From: Oscillospiraceae bacterium
Lineage (GTDB): Bacteria > Bacillota > Clostridia > Oscillospirales > Oscillospiraceae
Reading direction: 5' to 3'
NCBI GenBank assembly: GCA_902802215.1
Contig: CADCLH010000118.1
Location: 1 to 5,764, forward strand
Length of the DNA stretch: 5,764 nucleotides
Each line of letters opens with the position of its first letter. The first letter of the stretch is position 1. The notes under the pieces are model-generated. The model searched no databases. It had not been told where the DNA came from and saw only the letters and a program-made list of their open reading frames with translations. The position numbers were made by a program, and so were the translations under genes. Below, one piece after another: positions 1 through 5,764 of this stretch.

Positions 1-1059
1 GAGCTCAACCGCGAGCGCCAGCGCATCGAAAACGAGATCTGGAAAGAGGCCAACGCCATGATGGCCGGCAAGACGCCCGACGCCCCGATCGTGCTCGCCA
101 GCGAGCGCTGGAACCAGGGCGTCATCGGCATTGCCGCCTCGCGTCTGGCCGAGCAGTATTCCCTGCCCGCGATCATCGTCTGTCTCAACGGCGAGGTCGG
201 CAAGGGCTCCTGCCGCAGCTACGGCGGCTTCAATCTCTACGAGGCGCTGTCGGCCTGCTCGGAGCATCTGATCGGCTTCGGCGGGCACGCGCTCGCCGCC
301 GGGCTGAACATCCGGCGCGAGAAGCTGGATGATTTCCGCCGCGCCCTCGGGGAATACTACCGTCAAAACCGTCCCGAGCCGACGCCCGAGGTGCAGTGCG
401 ATCTGCTGATCACCGATCCCGGGCTTCTCTCGCTGGAGAACGTCCGCTCGCTCGACCAGCTTGAGCCCTACGGCAACGCCAACCCCAAGCCCGTGCTGTG
501 CGTGAGCGGCGTGCCGCTCGAGGCGCTGACCGAGGTCGGCGGCGGGCGTCACTGCCGGATGCGCATCCGTCTGGGGAACACCCCCTTTGAGTGCATCTTT
601 TTCTCCCACAGCGCGGCCGAGGCCGGCGTGCGCGAGGGGGAGAAGATCGATATGGCCTTCACCCCGCAGGTCAACGAGTACCGCGGGAGCGTCAGCGTGC
701 AGCTTGTGGCCATCGCGGTCCGGCCCCACAACGGGAGCGGACTGTGCGCCGGGATCCTCGCGGGCGATCCGGGCGTGAACCGCGCCGCCGCGGCCTGGTG
801 TCCGGACCGCGCGGATTTTGTGCGGGTCTGGCGCTCCATGCGCGCGGGCTTCACGGTCGCCGCGGACGCGGAGGGCGTGCTCGCCCAGTGCCCGAGGGGC
901 ATGAGTCCGGAGACCTTCTGCCTGTGTCTGATGGTGCTGCGCGAGGCGGGTCTGCTCGCGGGCGGCGACGGCGTCTTTTCGTCCCGTCCCGCCGACATCG
1001 GGGGAAAGGCCGATCTGGAGGCTACCGGGCTGCTGCGCACGCTGCGCGGCCTGCAATAA
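1..1059 (+). CDS. recJ: Single-stranded-DNA-specific exonuclease RecJ, C-terminal part (5' end outside window)
   Basis: RecJ is a 5'-to-3' single-strand DNA exonuclease of the DHH phosphoesterase superfamily that acts in recombinational and mismatch repair. The frame is open from base 1, so the ATG at 58 is internal and the gene is cut by the window edge; 352 residues are visible. They begin in the linker helix (LNRERQRIENEI) that joins the DHH and DHHA1 domains. The DHHA1 domain follows (visible residues about 25-120), with the signature GGHALAAGL at 94-102. Next is the OB-fold DNA-binding region, with LEPYGNANPKPV at about 154-165 and NEYRG...VQL near its end. The last 100 or so residues (from about 244) form a less conserved, probably winged-helix-like extension of the kind seen in Firmicute RecJ. 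The catalytic DHH domain lies upstream, so its intactness cannot be judged. The stop is TAA at 1057-1059, 12 nt before the next start, which suggests cotranscription with rel. Confidence 0.93.
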   Translation, partial: ELNRERQRIENEIWKEANAMMAGKTPDAPIVLASERWNQGVIGIAASRLAEQYSLPAIIVCLNGEVGKGSCRSYGGFNLYEALSACSEHLIGFGGHALAAGLNIRREKLDDFRRALGEYYRQNRPEPTPEVQCDLLITDPGLLSLENVRSLDQLEPYGNANPKPVLCVSGVPLEALTEVGGGRHCRMRIRLGNTPFECIFFSHSAAEAGVREGEKIDMAFTPQVNEYRGSVSVQLVAIAVRPHNGSGLCAGILAGDPGVNRAAAAWCPDRADFVRVWRSMRAGFTVAADAEGVLAQCPRGMSPETFCLCLMVLREAGLLAGGDGVFSSRPADIGGKADLEATGLLRTLRGLQ

Positions 1060-1071
1060 CAGGAGTACGCC

Positions 1072-3312
1072 ATGGAAGAAACGAGATCGCTTGCCACTGT
1101 CAGACCGGACCCCGACGCGCAGTTCGAGGCCCTTGTCAAAAAGATCCAGGAGAATACCCACTTCGACGTCGGCCGCATCCGCGCCGCCTATGAGATGGCG
1201 CGCCTTGCCCACACCGGGCAGTTCCGGCGCGACGGCTCGCCCTATGTGACGCACTGCATCGCGGCGGCGGATATCAGCGTGGACATCGGGCTGGACGAGG
1301 ATTCGATCATCGCAGCCCTCCTGCACGACGTGATCGAGGATACGAGCCTCACCCACGAGGACATCGCCCGCCAGTTCGGGCCGGCGGTGGCCGACATCGT
1401 CGAGGGCGTCACCAAGCTGACGCGCGTGCAGTACACCAGCAAGGAGGACGAGCAGGCCGAGAACCTGCGCAAGATGCTCATGGCCATGGCCAAGGACATC
1501 CGCGTCATCCTCATCAAGATCGCCGACCGTCTGCACAACATGCGCACCATGGCCTACCAGAGCCCCGAGAAGCAGAAGACCAAATCGCTCGAGACCATGG
1601 AGATCTACGCGCCCATCGCCCACCGTCTCGGCATGCAGCGCGCCAAGTGGGAGCTCGAGGATCTGGCGCTTCAGTATCTCGACCCTGACGGCTACAAGGA
1701 GATCACCGACAATCTCACGAAGCGCATGCCGGAGCTCGAAGCCTTCATGGACAGCATGCGCGCGAAGATCATGGCGCGTCTCGAGAGCGAGGGCGTGCAG
1801 GCCACGATCTTCTGCCGCATCAAGCACGTCTATTCCATCTACCGCAAGATGTACGCGCAGAAGCTCGACATGGACGGCATCTTCGATCTCTGCGCCTTCC
1901 GCGTCATCGTCGACTCCATCCCCGACTGCTACAACGTGCTCGGCATCATCCACGACATGTTCAAACCCGTGCCGGGCCGCTTCAAGGACTATATCTCCAC
2001 GCCCAAGCCCAACATGTACCAGAGCGTGCACACCACGGTCATCGGGTCCGAGGGTATCCCCTTCGAGGTGCAGATCCGCACCTGGGACATGCACTACACC
2101 GCCGAATACGGCGTGGCCGCGCACTGGAAGTACAAGATGGGCGCGAGCGCGGGCAGTTCGCTGCGCGAGGGCGACGAGGACAAATTCGCCTGGATCCGCA
2201 GGCTGCTTGAGAGCCAGCAGGAGTCCGACGCCTCCGACTTCTTCCACAACCTCAAGGTCGACATGTTCGCCGACGACGTCTTCGTCTTCTCCCCCAAGGG
2301 CGACGTCATCAACCTCCCCGCCGGGGCCACGCCCATCGACTTTGCCTACTCCATCCACTCCGACATCGGCAACCACATGGTAGGCGCGAAGGTCAACGGG
2401 CGCATCGTCACCTACGACTACGTCCTGCAAAACGGCGACATCGTCGAGATCCGCACCTCCAAGTCCGCCCCCGGTCCCAGCCGCGACTGGCTCAACACCG
2501 CCAAGAGCGGCTCGGCGCGCACCAAGATCAAGCAGTGGTTCAAGAAGGAGCGTCGCGAGGAGAACGTCCAGCGCGGACGCGACATGCTCGACGAGGAGCT
2601 GCGCCACAACGGGCTGACGCTCGACGACGTGATGGACGAGGCCGTGGTCTCGCCGCTGCTCAAGCGCTTCTCCTTCACCTGTCCCGACGATCTCTACGCC
2701 GCCATCGGCTACGGCGGCCTGACCGCCACGCGGGCGGCCAACCGTCTGCGCGACGAGCTGAAGAATCAGGAGCCCAAGCGCAAGACCGCGCTCGACAAGG
2801 TCGCCGAGGCCGCCGAGCGGCGTGAAAGTCAGGCCCAGAAGAAAGAGGGCAAGGCCGTCCACGGCATTCTGGTGCAGGGCCTGAGCAACTGTCTGGTGAA
2901 GTTCTCCCGCTGCTGCACCCCCGTGCCCGGCGACGACATCATGGGCTTCATCACGCGTGGTCAGGGCGTGTCCATCCACCGGCGCGACTGCGCCAACTGC
3001 CAGCAGTTACTCAGCCAGCCCGAAAACGAGGGCCGCTGGGTCGAGGTCTCCTGGGCGAGCAAGATTACCGACAGCTACCTGACCACGATCGTGGTCTCCG
3101 CCAAGGACCGCTCCGGCCTCGTCATGGACGTGGCGACCGTGCTCAACGCGCTCAACGCCAAGGTCCACTCCCTCTCGGCCCGGACCACCGGCATCAACAT
3201 CGGCATCGTCACCGTGACGCTCGAGGTCAAGGACGCCGCCGAGCTGCGCCATATCATCTCCCGTCTGAGCCACGTCAACGGCGTCAGCTCCGTGACGAGA
3301 AACGGTATGTGA
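1072..3312 (+). CDS. rel: Bifunctional (p)ppGpp synthetase/hydrolase, RelA/SpoT family (Rel)
   Basis: This long RSH enzyme makes (p)ppGpp from ATP and GTP/GDP when uncharged tRNA enters the ribosome, and hydrolyses it otherwise; it controls the stringent response. At 746 residues it has normal family length and domain order. The HD hydrolase domain (about 35-200) keeps H61, H85-D86, E89-D90 and N156, which match the metal and active-site residues of characterised Rel enzymes. The synthetase domain (about 240-355) keeps RIKHVYSIYRKM, D272, Y316 and E332 (EVQIRT). Its RFKD at 303-306 is the RXKD form typical of bifunctional Rel/SpoT, not the EXDD of RelA-only enzymes. A TGS domain (about 400-462, with YSIHSDIG) and a helical region follow. 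Next come a zinc-finger/CC domain with C614-C615, H636 and C640, and a C-terminal ACT domain (about 668-746). Both activities are therefore predicted. The start is set by AGGAG at 1061-1065, 6 nt before ATG. It is very likely in an operon with recJ, dtd and the MBL gene. Confidence 0.97.
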   Translation: MEETRSLATVRPDPDAQFEALVKKIQENTHFDVGRIRAAYEMARLAHTGQFRRDGSPYVTHCIAAADISVDIGLDEDSIIAALLHDVIEDTSLTHEDIARQFGPAVADIVEGVTKLTRVQYTSKEDEQAENLRKMLMAMAKDIRVILIKIADRLHNMRTMAYQSPEKQKTKSLETMEIYAPIAHRLGMQRAKWELEDLALQYLDPDGYKEITDNLTKRMPELEAFMDSMRAKIMARLESEGVQATIFCRIKHVYSIYRKMYAQKLDMDGIFDLCAFRVIVDSIPDCYNVLGIIHDMFKPVPGRFKDYISTPKPNMYQSVHTTVIGSEGIPFEVQIRTWDMHYTAEYGVAAHWKYKMGASAGSSLREGDEDKFAWIRRLLESQQESDASDFFHNLKVDMFADDVFVFSPKGDVINLPAGATPIDFAYSIHSDIGNHMVGAKVNGRIVTYDYVLQNGDIVEIRTSKSAPGPSRDWLNTAKSGSARTKIKQWFKKERREENVQRGRDMLDEELRHNGLTLDDVMDEAVVSPLLKRFSFTCPDDLYAAIGYGGLTATRAANRLRDELKNQEPKRKTALDKVAEAAERRESQAQKKEGKAVHGILVQGLSNCLVKFSRCCTPVPGDDIMGFITRGQGVSIHRRDCANCQQLLSQPENEGRWVEVSWASKITDSYLTTIVVSAKDRSGLVMDVATVLNALNAKVHSLSARTTGINIGIVTVTLEVKDAAELRHIISRLSHVNGVSSVTRNGM

Positions 3313-3337
3313 TCAATCTGTTTAAGGAAAGACAATT

Positions 3338-3781
3338 ATGAGAGCTGTTGTTACCCGCGTCACCTCCGCCTCGGTCGAGATCGACGGTGCCGTTCACGGC
3401 GCGATCGGTCAGGGTTTTCTGGTCCTGCTCGGCGTCCATCAGGACGACACCGAGCAGGAAGCGCTGAAGATCGCGGACAAGCTCTGCGGTCTGCGCGTCT
3501 TTGAGGACGAAAACGGCAAGATGAACGTGAACCCCGCCGACGCGGGGGCCGAGCTGCTGATCATCAGCCAGTTCACGCTCTTTGCCGACTGTCGCTCCCG
3601 CCGTCCGGGCTTCTCCAAAGCGGCAAGGCCCGAAACGGCGATCCCGCTCTACGAGCTGGTCATCGCCGAGTGCCGCAGGCGCGGCTTCAAGGTGGAGACC
3701 GGCGTCTTCGCCGCGTACATGCAGGTGAAGTCCGTCAACGACGGGCCCGTCACCATTCTACTCGACACAAAGGAGCTGTGA
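3338..3781 (+). CDS. dtd: D-aminoacyl-tRNA deacylase (Dtd, DTD1 type)
   Basis: Dtd is a cytoplasmic homodimeric proofreading enzyme. It cleaves D-amino acids (for example D-Tyr), and also glycine mischarged on tRNA-Ala, from tRNA, keeping these out of protein synthesis. The 147-residue length is standard. Both signature motifs are present: SQFTL at residues 77-81 and NDGPVT at 134-139, which carries the Gly-cisPro pair that enters the partner subunit's active site and rejects L-aminoacyl substrates. The N-terminus (MRAVVTRV...ASVEIDG) and GKMNVN at 60-65 are also typical. The start at 3338 is supported by AAGGAAA at 3324-3330, 7 nt upstream. It lies 25 nt after rel and 2 nt before the next start. 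The rel-dtd pairing is a widely conserved Firmicute arrangement, so cotranscription is likely. No anomaly is seen. Confidence 0.96.
   Translation: MRAVVTRVTSASVEIDGAVHGAIGQGFLVLLGVHQDDTEQEALKIADKLCGLRVFEDENGKMNVNPADAGAELLIISQFTLFADCRSRRPGFSKAARPETAIPLYELVIAECRRRGFKVETGVFAAYMQVKSVNDGPVTILLDTKEL
3769..3775 (+). promoter_or_regulatory. Ribosome binding site of the MBL gene, inside the end of dtd
   Basis: AAAGGAG lies in the last codons of dtd and 8 nt before the ATG at 3784. It selects that start over the in-frame ATG at 3670. The extra 38 residues from 3670 would overlap dtd and are an Arg-rich out-of-frame shadow with no resemblance to the MBL fold. The embedded site and the 2-nt gap after the dtd stop suggest translational coupling. 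Confidence 0.8.
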
Positions 3782-3783
3782 GC

Positions 3784-4395
3784 ATGCTGATCAAGACCCT
3801 GCCCGTCGGCCAGCTGGAGACCAACTGCTATGTGGTCACCAACGAGAACACGCTCGAATCCGTGGTCATCGACCCCGGCGACGAGGCCAACACCATTCTG
3901 GACTATCTGGAGTCCAACCGCCTGCGCTGCGCGGCCATCTTCCTCACGCACGGGCACTACGACCACGTCGGCGCGGTCGCGGCGCTGCGGGAGGAGACCG
4001 GCGCGCCGGTGTACATGAACCCGCGCGACGACGCTTCCCGCGCCGTGGACGCCCACATGACCTACCGCATGCAGCCCGGCGACAGGGCCTATGACGAGGG
4101 CGACGCCGTGGAGGCCGCGGGACTGGTTTTCCATGTGATGGCCACGCCCGGCCACACCCCCGGCGGCGTGACGCTGCGCTGCGAGGACGCGCTCTTCACC
4201 GGCGACACGCTCTTCAAGGGCAGCTGCGGCAGGACCGATCTGCCCGGCGGCGACATGGAGCAGGAGCTTTCTTCCCTGCGCCGCATCTGTGAGCTTCCGG
4301 GCGACTATGAGGTCTACCCCGGGCACATGGACCCCTCCACGCTCGAGCGCGAAAGGGAGTTCAATTACTATTGCCGCGCAGCGATGCGGAGATAA
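3784..4395 (+). CDS. MBL-fold metallo-hydrolase, glyoxalase II-like (YcbL/YqgX type)
   Basis: This is a small cytoplasmic metallo-beta-lactamase-fold hydrolase of 203 residues with no signal peptide. It has the full two-metal ligand set: THGHYDH at 55-61 (H56, H58, D60, H61), H124 in TPGHTPGG, D141 in FTGDTLF, and H181 in YPGH. The stretch FTGDTLFKGSCGRTDLPGGD is characteristic of the short glyoxalase II-like group (YcbL, YqgX). That group lacks the C-terminal helical glutathione-binding domain of true GloB, and this protein is likewise too short to have one. The likely reaction is hydrolysis of a thioester or related ester, but the physiological substrate is not settled for this group. After H181 the sequence reads MDPST rather than the commoner GP..T, a mild variation. 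The same gene follows rel-dtd in many Clostridia. It ends the tightly spaced operon; the stop is TAA? no: the reading frame closes with TAA at 4393-4395 just before the pfk leader. Confidence 0.9.
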   Translation: MLIKTLPVGQLETNCYVVTNENTLESVVIDPGDEANTILDYLESNRLRCAAIFLTHGHYDHVGAVAALREETGAPVYMNPRDDASRAVDAHMTYRMQPGDRAYDEGDAVEAAGLVFHVMATPGHTPGGVTLRCEDALFTGDTLFKGSCGRTDLPGGDMEQELSSLRRICELPGDYEVYPGHMDPSTLEREREFNYYCRAAMRR

Positions 4396-4410
4396 CATGC
4401 AAATTCGCCG

Positions 4411-4439
4411 TTGCATTTTGCGGCGGCTTGACGGATAAT
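4411..4439 (+). promoter_or_regulatory. Candidate sigma-A promoter for pfk
   Basis: In the 83-nt gap between the MBL gene and pfk, TTGCAT (4411-4416) and GATAAT (4434-4439) are separated by exactly 17 nt. The -10 box matches the TATAAT consensus at five of six positions; the -35 keeps only the TTG core. Transcription would start near 4446, giving a leader of about 33 nt that includes the ribosome binding site. The gap is visibly richer in A and T than the flanking genes. There is no clear terminator before it, so read-through from the upstream operon is also possible. The call rests on consensus matching only. Confidence 0.45.
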
Positions 4440-4466
4440 AGCGCCAGAACAACAAAACGACCATCC

Positions 4467-4473
4467 GGGAGGG
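4467..4473 (+). promoter_or_regulatory. Ribosome binding site of pfk (decides the start)
   Basis: GGGAGGG sits 5 nt before the ATG at 4479, and translation from there opens directly with the PFK beta strand (KRATRVGLITSGGD). An in-frame ATG at 4371 would add 36 residues unrelated to PFK, overlap the end of the MBL gene and read through the putative promoter. It is therefore rejected as the start. Confidence 0.8.
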
Positions 4474-4478
4474 AACCT

Positions 4479-5564
4479 ATGAAAAGAGCAACCCGCGTCG
4501 GCCTCATCACCAGCGGCGGCGACTGCCAGGGTCTGAACGCCGCCATCCGCGGCGTCGGCAAGGCGCTGTTTCAGCGCGTCGACAATCTTGAAATCTACGG
4601 CATGTACGACGGCTACCGCGGCCTGATCGAGCGCGACTACAAGTTCATGGAGAGGAAGGACTTCTCCGGCATTCTGACCGAGGGCGGCACCATACTCGGC
4701 ACCTCGCGCCAGCGCTACATCCCCGGCAAGGACATTGTCGACGAAAACGGCGAGAGCGTCATCCCCAAAATGCTCGACACCTACAACCGCCTGGGCCTGG
4801 ACTGCCTGGTCATCATGGGCGGCAACGGCACCCAGAAGAGCGCCAAGCTCCTGATGGACGCCGGGATGAACGTCGTGACCCTGCCCAAGACCATCGACAA
4901 CGACATCTGGGGCACCGACACGACCTTCGGCTTCCAGAGCGCCGTGAACATCGCCACCAACGTCATCGACTATCTGCACACCACGGCCTGCTCCCACGGG
5001 CGCATCTTCGTGGTCGAGCTCATGGGCCGCGACGCCGGCTGGCTGACGCTGCACGCCGGCATCGGCAGCGGCGCGGACGTGATCCTCATCCCCGAGATCC
5101 CCTACGATCTTGAGAAGGTGGCCGAGATGCTCAAGCTCCGCCGAAAAAGAGGCAGCGGCTTCTCCATCATCGCCTGCGCCGAGGGCGCCGTTTCCATCGA
5201 CGAGACGAAGCTCGATGAGGAGGCCAGCCGCCGCAAGAAGGAGCAGAGCAAGCACTCCACCGTCTCCTACGCCATCGCCGAGGAGCTCGAGCGCCTGACC
5301 GGTCAGGACACCCGCGTGACCGTCCCCGGCCACTATCAGCGCGGCGGTCCCCCCTGCCCCTACGACCGCGTGCTCGCCACGCGCTTCGGCGCCTACGCGG
5401 CGGATCTGATCATCAAGCAGCAGTACGGGACCATGGTCGCCATCCAGCACGGGGAGATCGTCGCCATCCCGCTGGCCGACGCCGCGAGCAAGACCAAGTT
5501 CCTGCCCGTCGATCACCCCATGATCCAGATGGCCCGGGACATCGGCATCTGCATGGGCGACTAG
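4479..5564 (+). CDS. pfkA: 6-phosphofructokinase, family A, atypical group III-like (Gly/Lys signature)
   Basis: The enzyme phosphorylates fructose 6-phosphate to fructose 1,6-bisphosphate in glycolysis. It is 361 residues long, against about 320 for E. coli PfkA. Visible motifs in order are TSGGDCQGLNAAIRG (11-25), GTSR (74-77), GGNGT (114-118), PKTIDND (136-142, catalytic D140), HGRIFVVELMGR (173-184), E235, and VTVPGHYQRGGPPCPYDR (280-297, with H285 and R288 for substrate). Aligned to E. coli PfkA, the phosphodonor-determining positions 104 and 124 are G117 and K137. Gly at the first favours ATP; Lys at the second is shared with PPi enzymes. Gly/Lys is the combination of the atypical ATP enzymes of the mixed-substrate group III. 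Position 103, usually Asp, is N116. About 20 extra residues, rich in Lys and Glu, lie at 240-260. I favour ATP as donor, but the sequence alone does not prove it. The gene appears to have its own promoter and is followed by a terminator-like hairpin. Confidence 0.92.
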   Translation: MKRATRVGLITSGGDCQGLNAAIRGVGKALFQRVDNLEIYGMYDGYRGLIERDYKFMERKDFSGILTEGGTILGTSRQRYIPGKDIVDENGESVIPKMLDTYNRLGLDCLVIMGGNGTQKSAKLLMDAGMNVVTLPKTIDNDIWGTDTTFGFQSAVNIATNVIDYLHTTACSHGRIFVVELMGRDAGWLTLHAGIGSGADVILIPEIPYDLEKVAEMLKLRRKRGSGFSIIACAEGAVSIDETKLDEEASRRKKEQSKHSTVSYAIAEELERLTGQDTRVTVPGHYQRGGPPCPYDRVLATRFGAYAADLIIKQQYGTMVAIQHGEIVAIPLADAASKTKFLPVDHPMIQMARDIGICMGD

Positions 5565-5582
5565 ATCGGAAAAAAGCCATGT

Positions 5583-5630
5583 GGTCAGGGAGTTTCATAA
5601 ACGGAGCTCCCTCGACCGATGACCTTTTTC
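5583..5630 (+). terminator. Probable Rho-independent terminator of pfk
   Basis: The hairpin begins 18 nt after the pfk stop. GGGAG (5588-5592) pairs with CTCCC (5607-5611) across a 14-nt loop. The outer arm GGTCA (5583-5587) can pair with TGACC (5620-5624), which abuts TTTTTC at 5625-5630; alternatively GGTC can pair with the nearer GACC at 5614-5617, leaving one bulged base. An A-run at 5570-5575 faces the T-run, so the structure might also work on the other strand. The T-tract directly after the outer arm makes termination likely; no folding energy was computed. Confidence 0.65.
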
Positions 5631-5637
5631 TTCCTTT

Positions 5638-5672
5638 CCCAAACGGACCCGCTTCGCCGGGCTTTGTTTGGG
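5638..5672 (+). repeat. Second inverted repeat in the pfk downstream gap
   Basis: CCCAAAC (5638-5644) pairs with GTTTGGG (5666-5672). Inside it, CCCG (5648-5651) pairs with CGGG (5658-5661) around the loop CTTCGC. The bases between the two stems can form G-U pairs, so the RNA hairpin would be almost continuous. No T-run follows the whole hairpin. If only the inner stem forms, CTTTGTTT follows it, as in a weak terminator. It ends 14 nt before the next ribosome binding site, so it could be a second terminator or a leader structure of the downstream gene. Confidence 0.55.
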
Positions 5673-5686
5673 GCTTAAAGAAAGAC

Positions 5687-5695
5687 AGAAGGAGG
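5687..5695 (+). promoter_or_regulatory. Strong ribosome binding site for the last gene
   Basis: AGAAGGAGG lies 8 nt before the ATG at 5704. It is the best match to the 16S anti-Shine-Dalgarno sequence in the window and is the main support for a gene starting there. Confidence 0.75.
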
Positions 5696-5703
5696 AATAC
5701 CCC

Positions 5704-5764
5704 ATGTCGTTTTTTGCCAGACTGTTCCACATCAAAAAGAAAGCGCCCGAGCTTGTCGACCGCG
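5704..5764 (+). CDS. Start of an unidentified protein (cut by window end)
   Basis: Twenty codons are visible, opening MSFFARLFHIKKKAPELV. The short hydrophobic start followed by a run of lysines resembles the amphipathic, membrane-associating beginnings of proteins such as FtsY. Twenty residues are too few to assign a family, and that resemblance is only stylistic. The gene is supported by the strong ribosome binding site 8 nt upstream and by lying on the same strand as its neighbours. It is separated from pfk by two hairpins, so it probably belongs to a different transcription unit or is attenuated. No separate promoter is obvious in the gap. Confidence 0.6.
   Translation, partial: MSFFARLFHIKKKAPELVDR

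Noticed and set aside
58..60. ATG at 58 as the start of the first gene
   Set aside because: The same frame is open to base 1 and encodes the conserved RecJ linker helix, so the ATG is internal.
591..1193. 200-codon + strand frame overlapping the end of recJ and start of rel, and the 209-codon - strand frame at 549-1178
   Set aside because: Both are Arg/Pro/Ser-rich out-of-frame readings of recJ and rel with no domain and no suitable ribosome binding site.
4399..4425. Possible terminator stem after the MBL gene (CGCCG 4406-4410 with CGGCG 4421-4425, or GCAAA with TTTGC)
   Set aside because: The stems are about 5 bp, mutually exclusive and not followed by a T-run; the region fits a promoter better.
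3649..4464. Open frame of 271 codons on the - strand opposite dtd and the MBL gene
   Set aside because: It spans two well-supported + strand genes and their junction, and its composition is that of a reverse-frame shadow.
4368..5516. Long open frame (382 codons) on the - strand opposite pfk
   Set aside because: It is an antisense shadow of a GC-rich gene: mostly Gly, Ala, Val, Asp and His, no recognisable domain, and the + strand here encodes a clear PFK.
1..5764. tRNA or rRNA genes, CRISPR repeats, insertion sequences, attachment sites or a defence system
   Set aside because: No cloverleaf, spaced direct repeats, transposase, integrase or defence-type protein was seen; almost all bases are in housekeeping genes.

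Overview
This GC-rich window (third codon positions are mostly G or C) carries six protein-coding genes, all on the + strand. Two are cut by the window edges. Gene content and order (recJ, bifunctional rel, dtd, a glyoxalase II-like metallo-hydrolase) match the conserved cluster of low-to-mid GC Firmicutes. The high GC, the clostridial-type phosphofructokinase and strong AGGAGG-like ribosome binding sites point to a GC-rich member of Clostridia, perhaps Oscillospiraceae/Ruminococcaceae or an uncultured relative. That placement is an inference from gene order and protein style; no marker RNA is present.

Layout. 1-1059: C-terminal part of the single-strand exonuclease RecJ (DHHA1, OB fold and a clostridial C-terminal extension). 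1072-3312: complete bifunctional (p)ppGpp synthetase/hydrolase, with both catalytic centres apparently intact. 3338-3781: D-aminoacyl-tRNA deacylase. 3784-4395: small MBL-fold hydrolase. These four are 2 to 25 nt apart and very likely form one transcription unit. An 83-nt, relatively AT-rich gap (4396-4478) with a plausible sigma-A promoter then leads to 4479-5564, a family-A phosphofructokinase of the atypical (group III-like) kind. A 139-nt gap (5565-5703) follows, holding two tandem hairpins, the first a likely terminator. A strong ribosome binding site then precedes the first 20 codons of an unrecognised gene (5704 to the end).

Functionally the first unit combines DNA repair (RecJ), nutrient-stress signalling (Rel senses uncharged tRNA at the ribosome), tRNA quality control (Dtd) and probably thioester or other small-molecule hydrolysis (MBL). 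The phosphofructokinase is a separate glycolytic gene, apparently with its own promoter.

I see no mobile element, CRISPR array, RNA gene or clearly new system. The points most worth a look are the phosphofructokinase active-site signature (Gly-Lys type with Asn in place of the usual metal-site Asp), its apparently absent classical effector site, the lack of apt between recJ and rel, and the paired hairpins after pfk.
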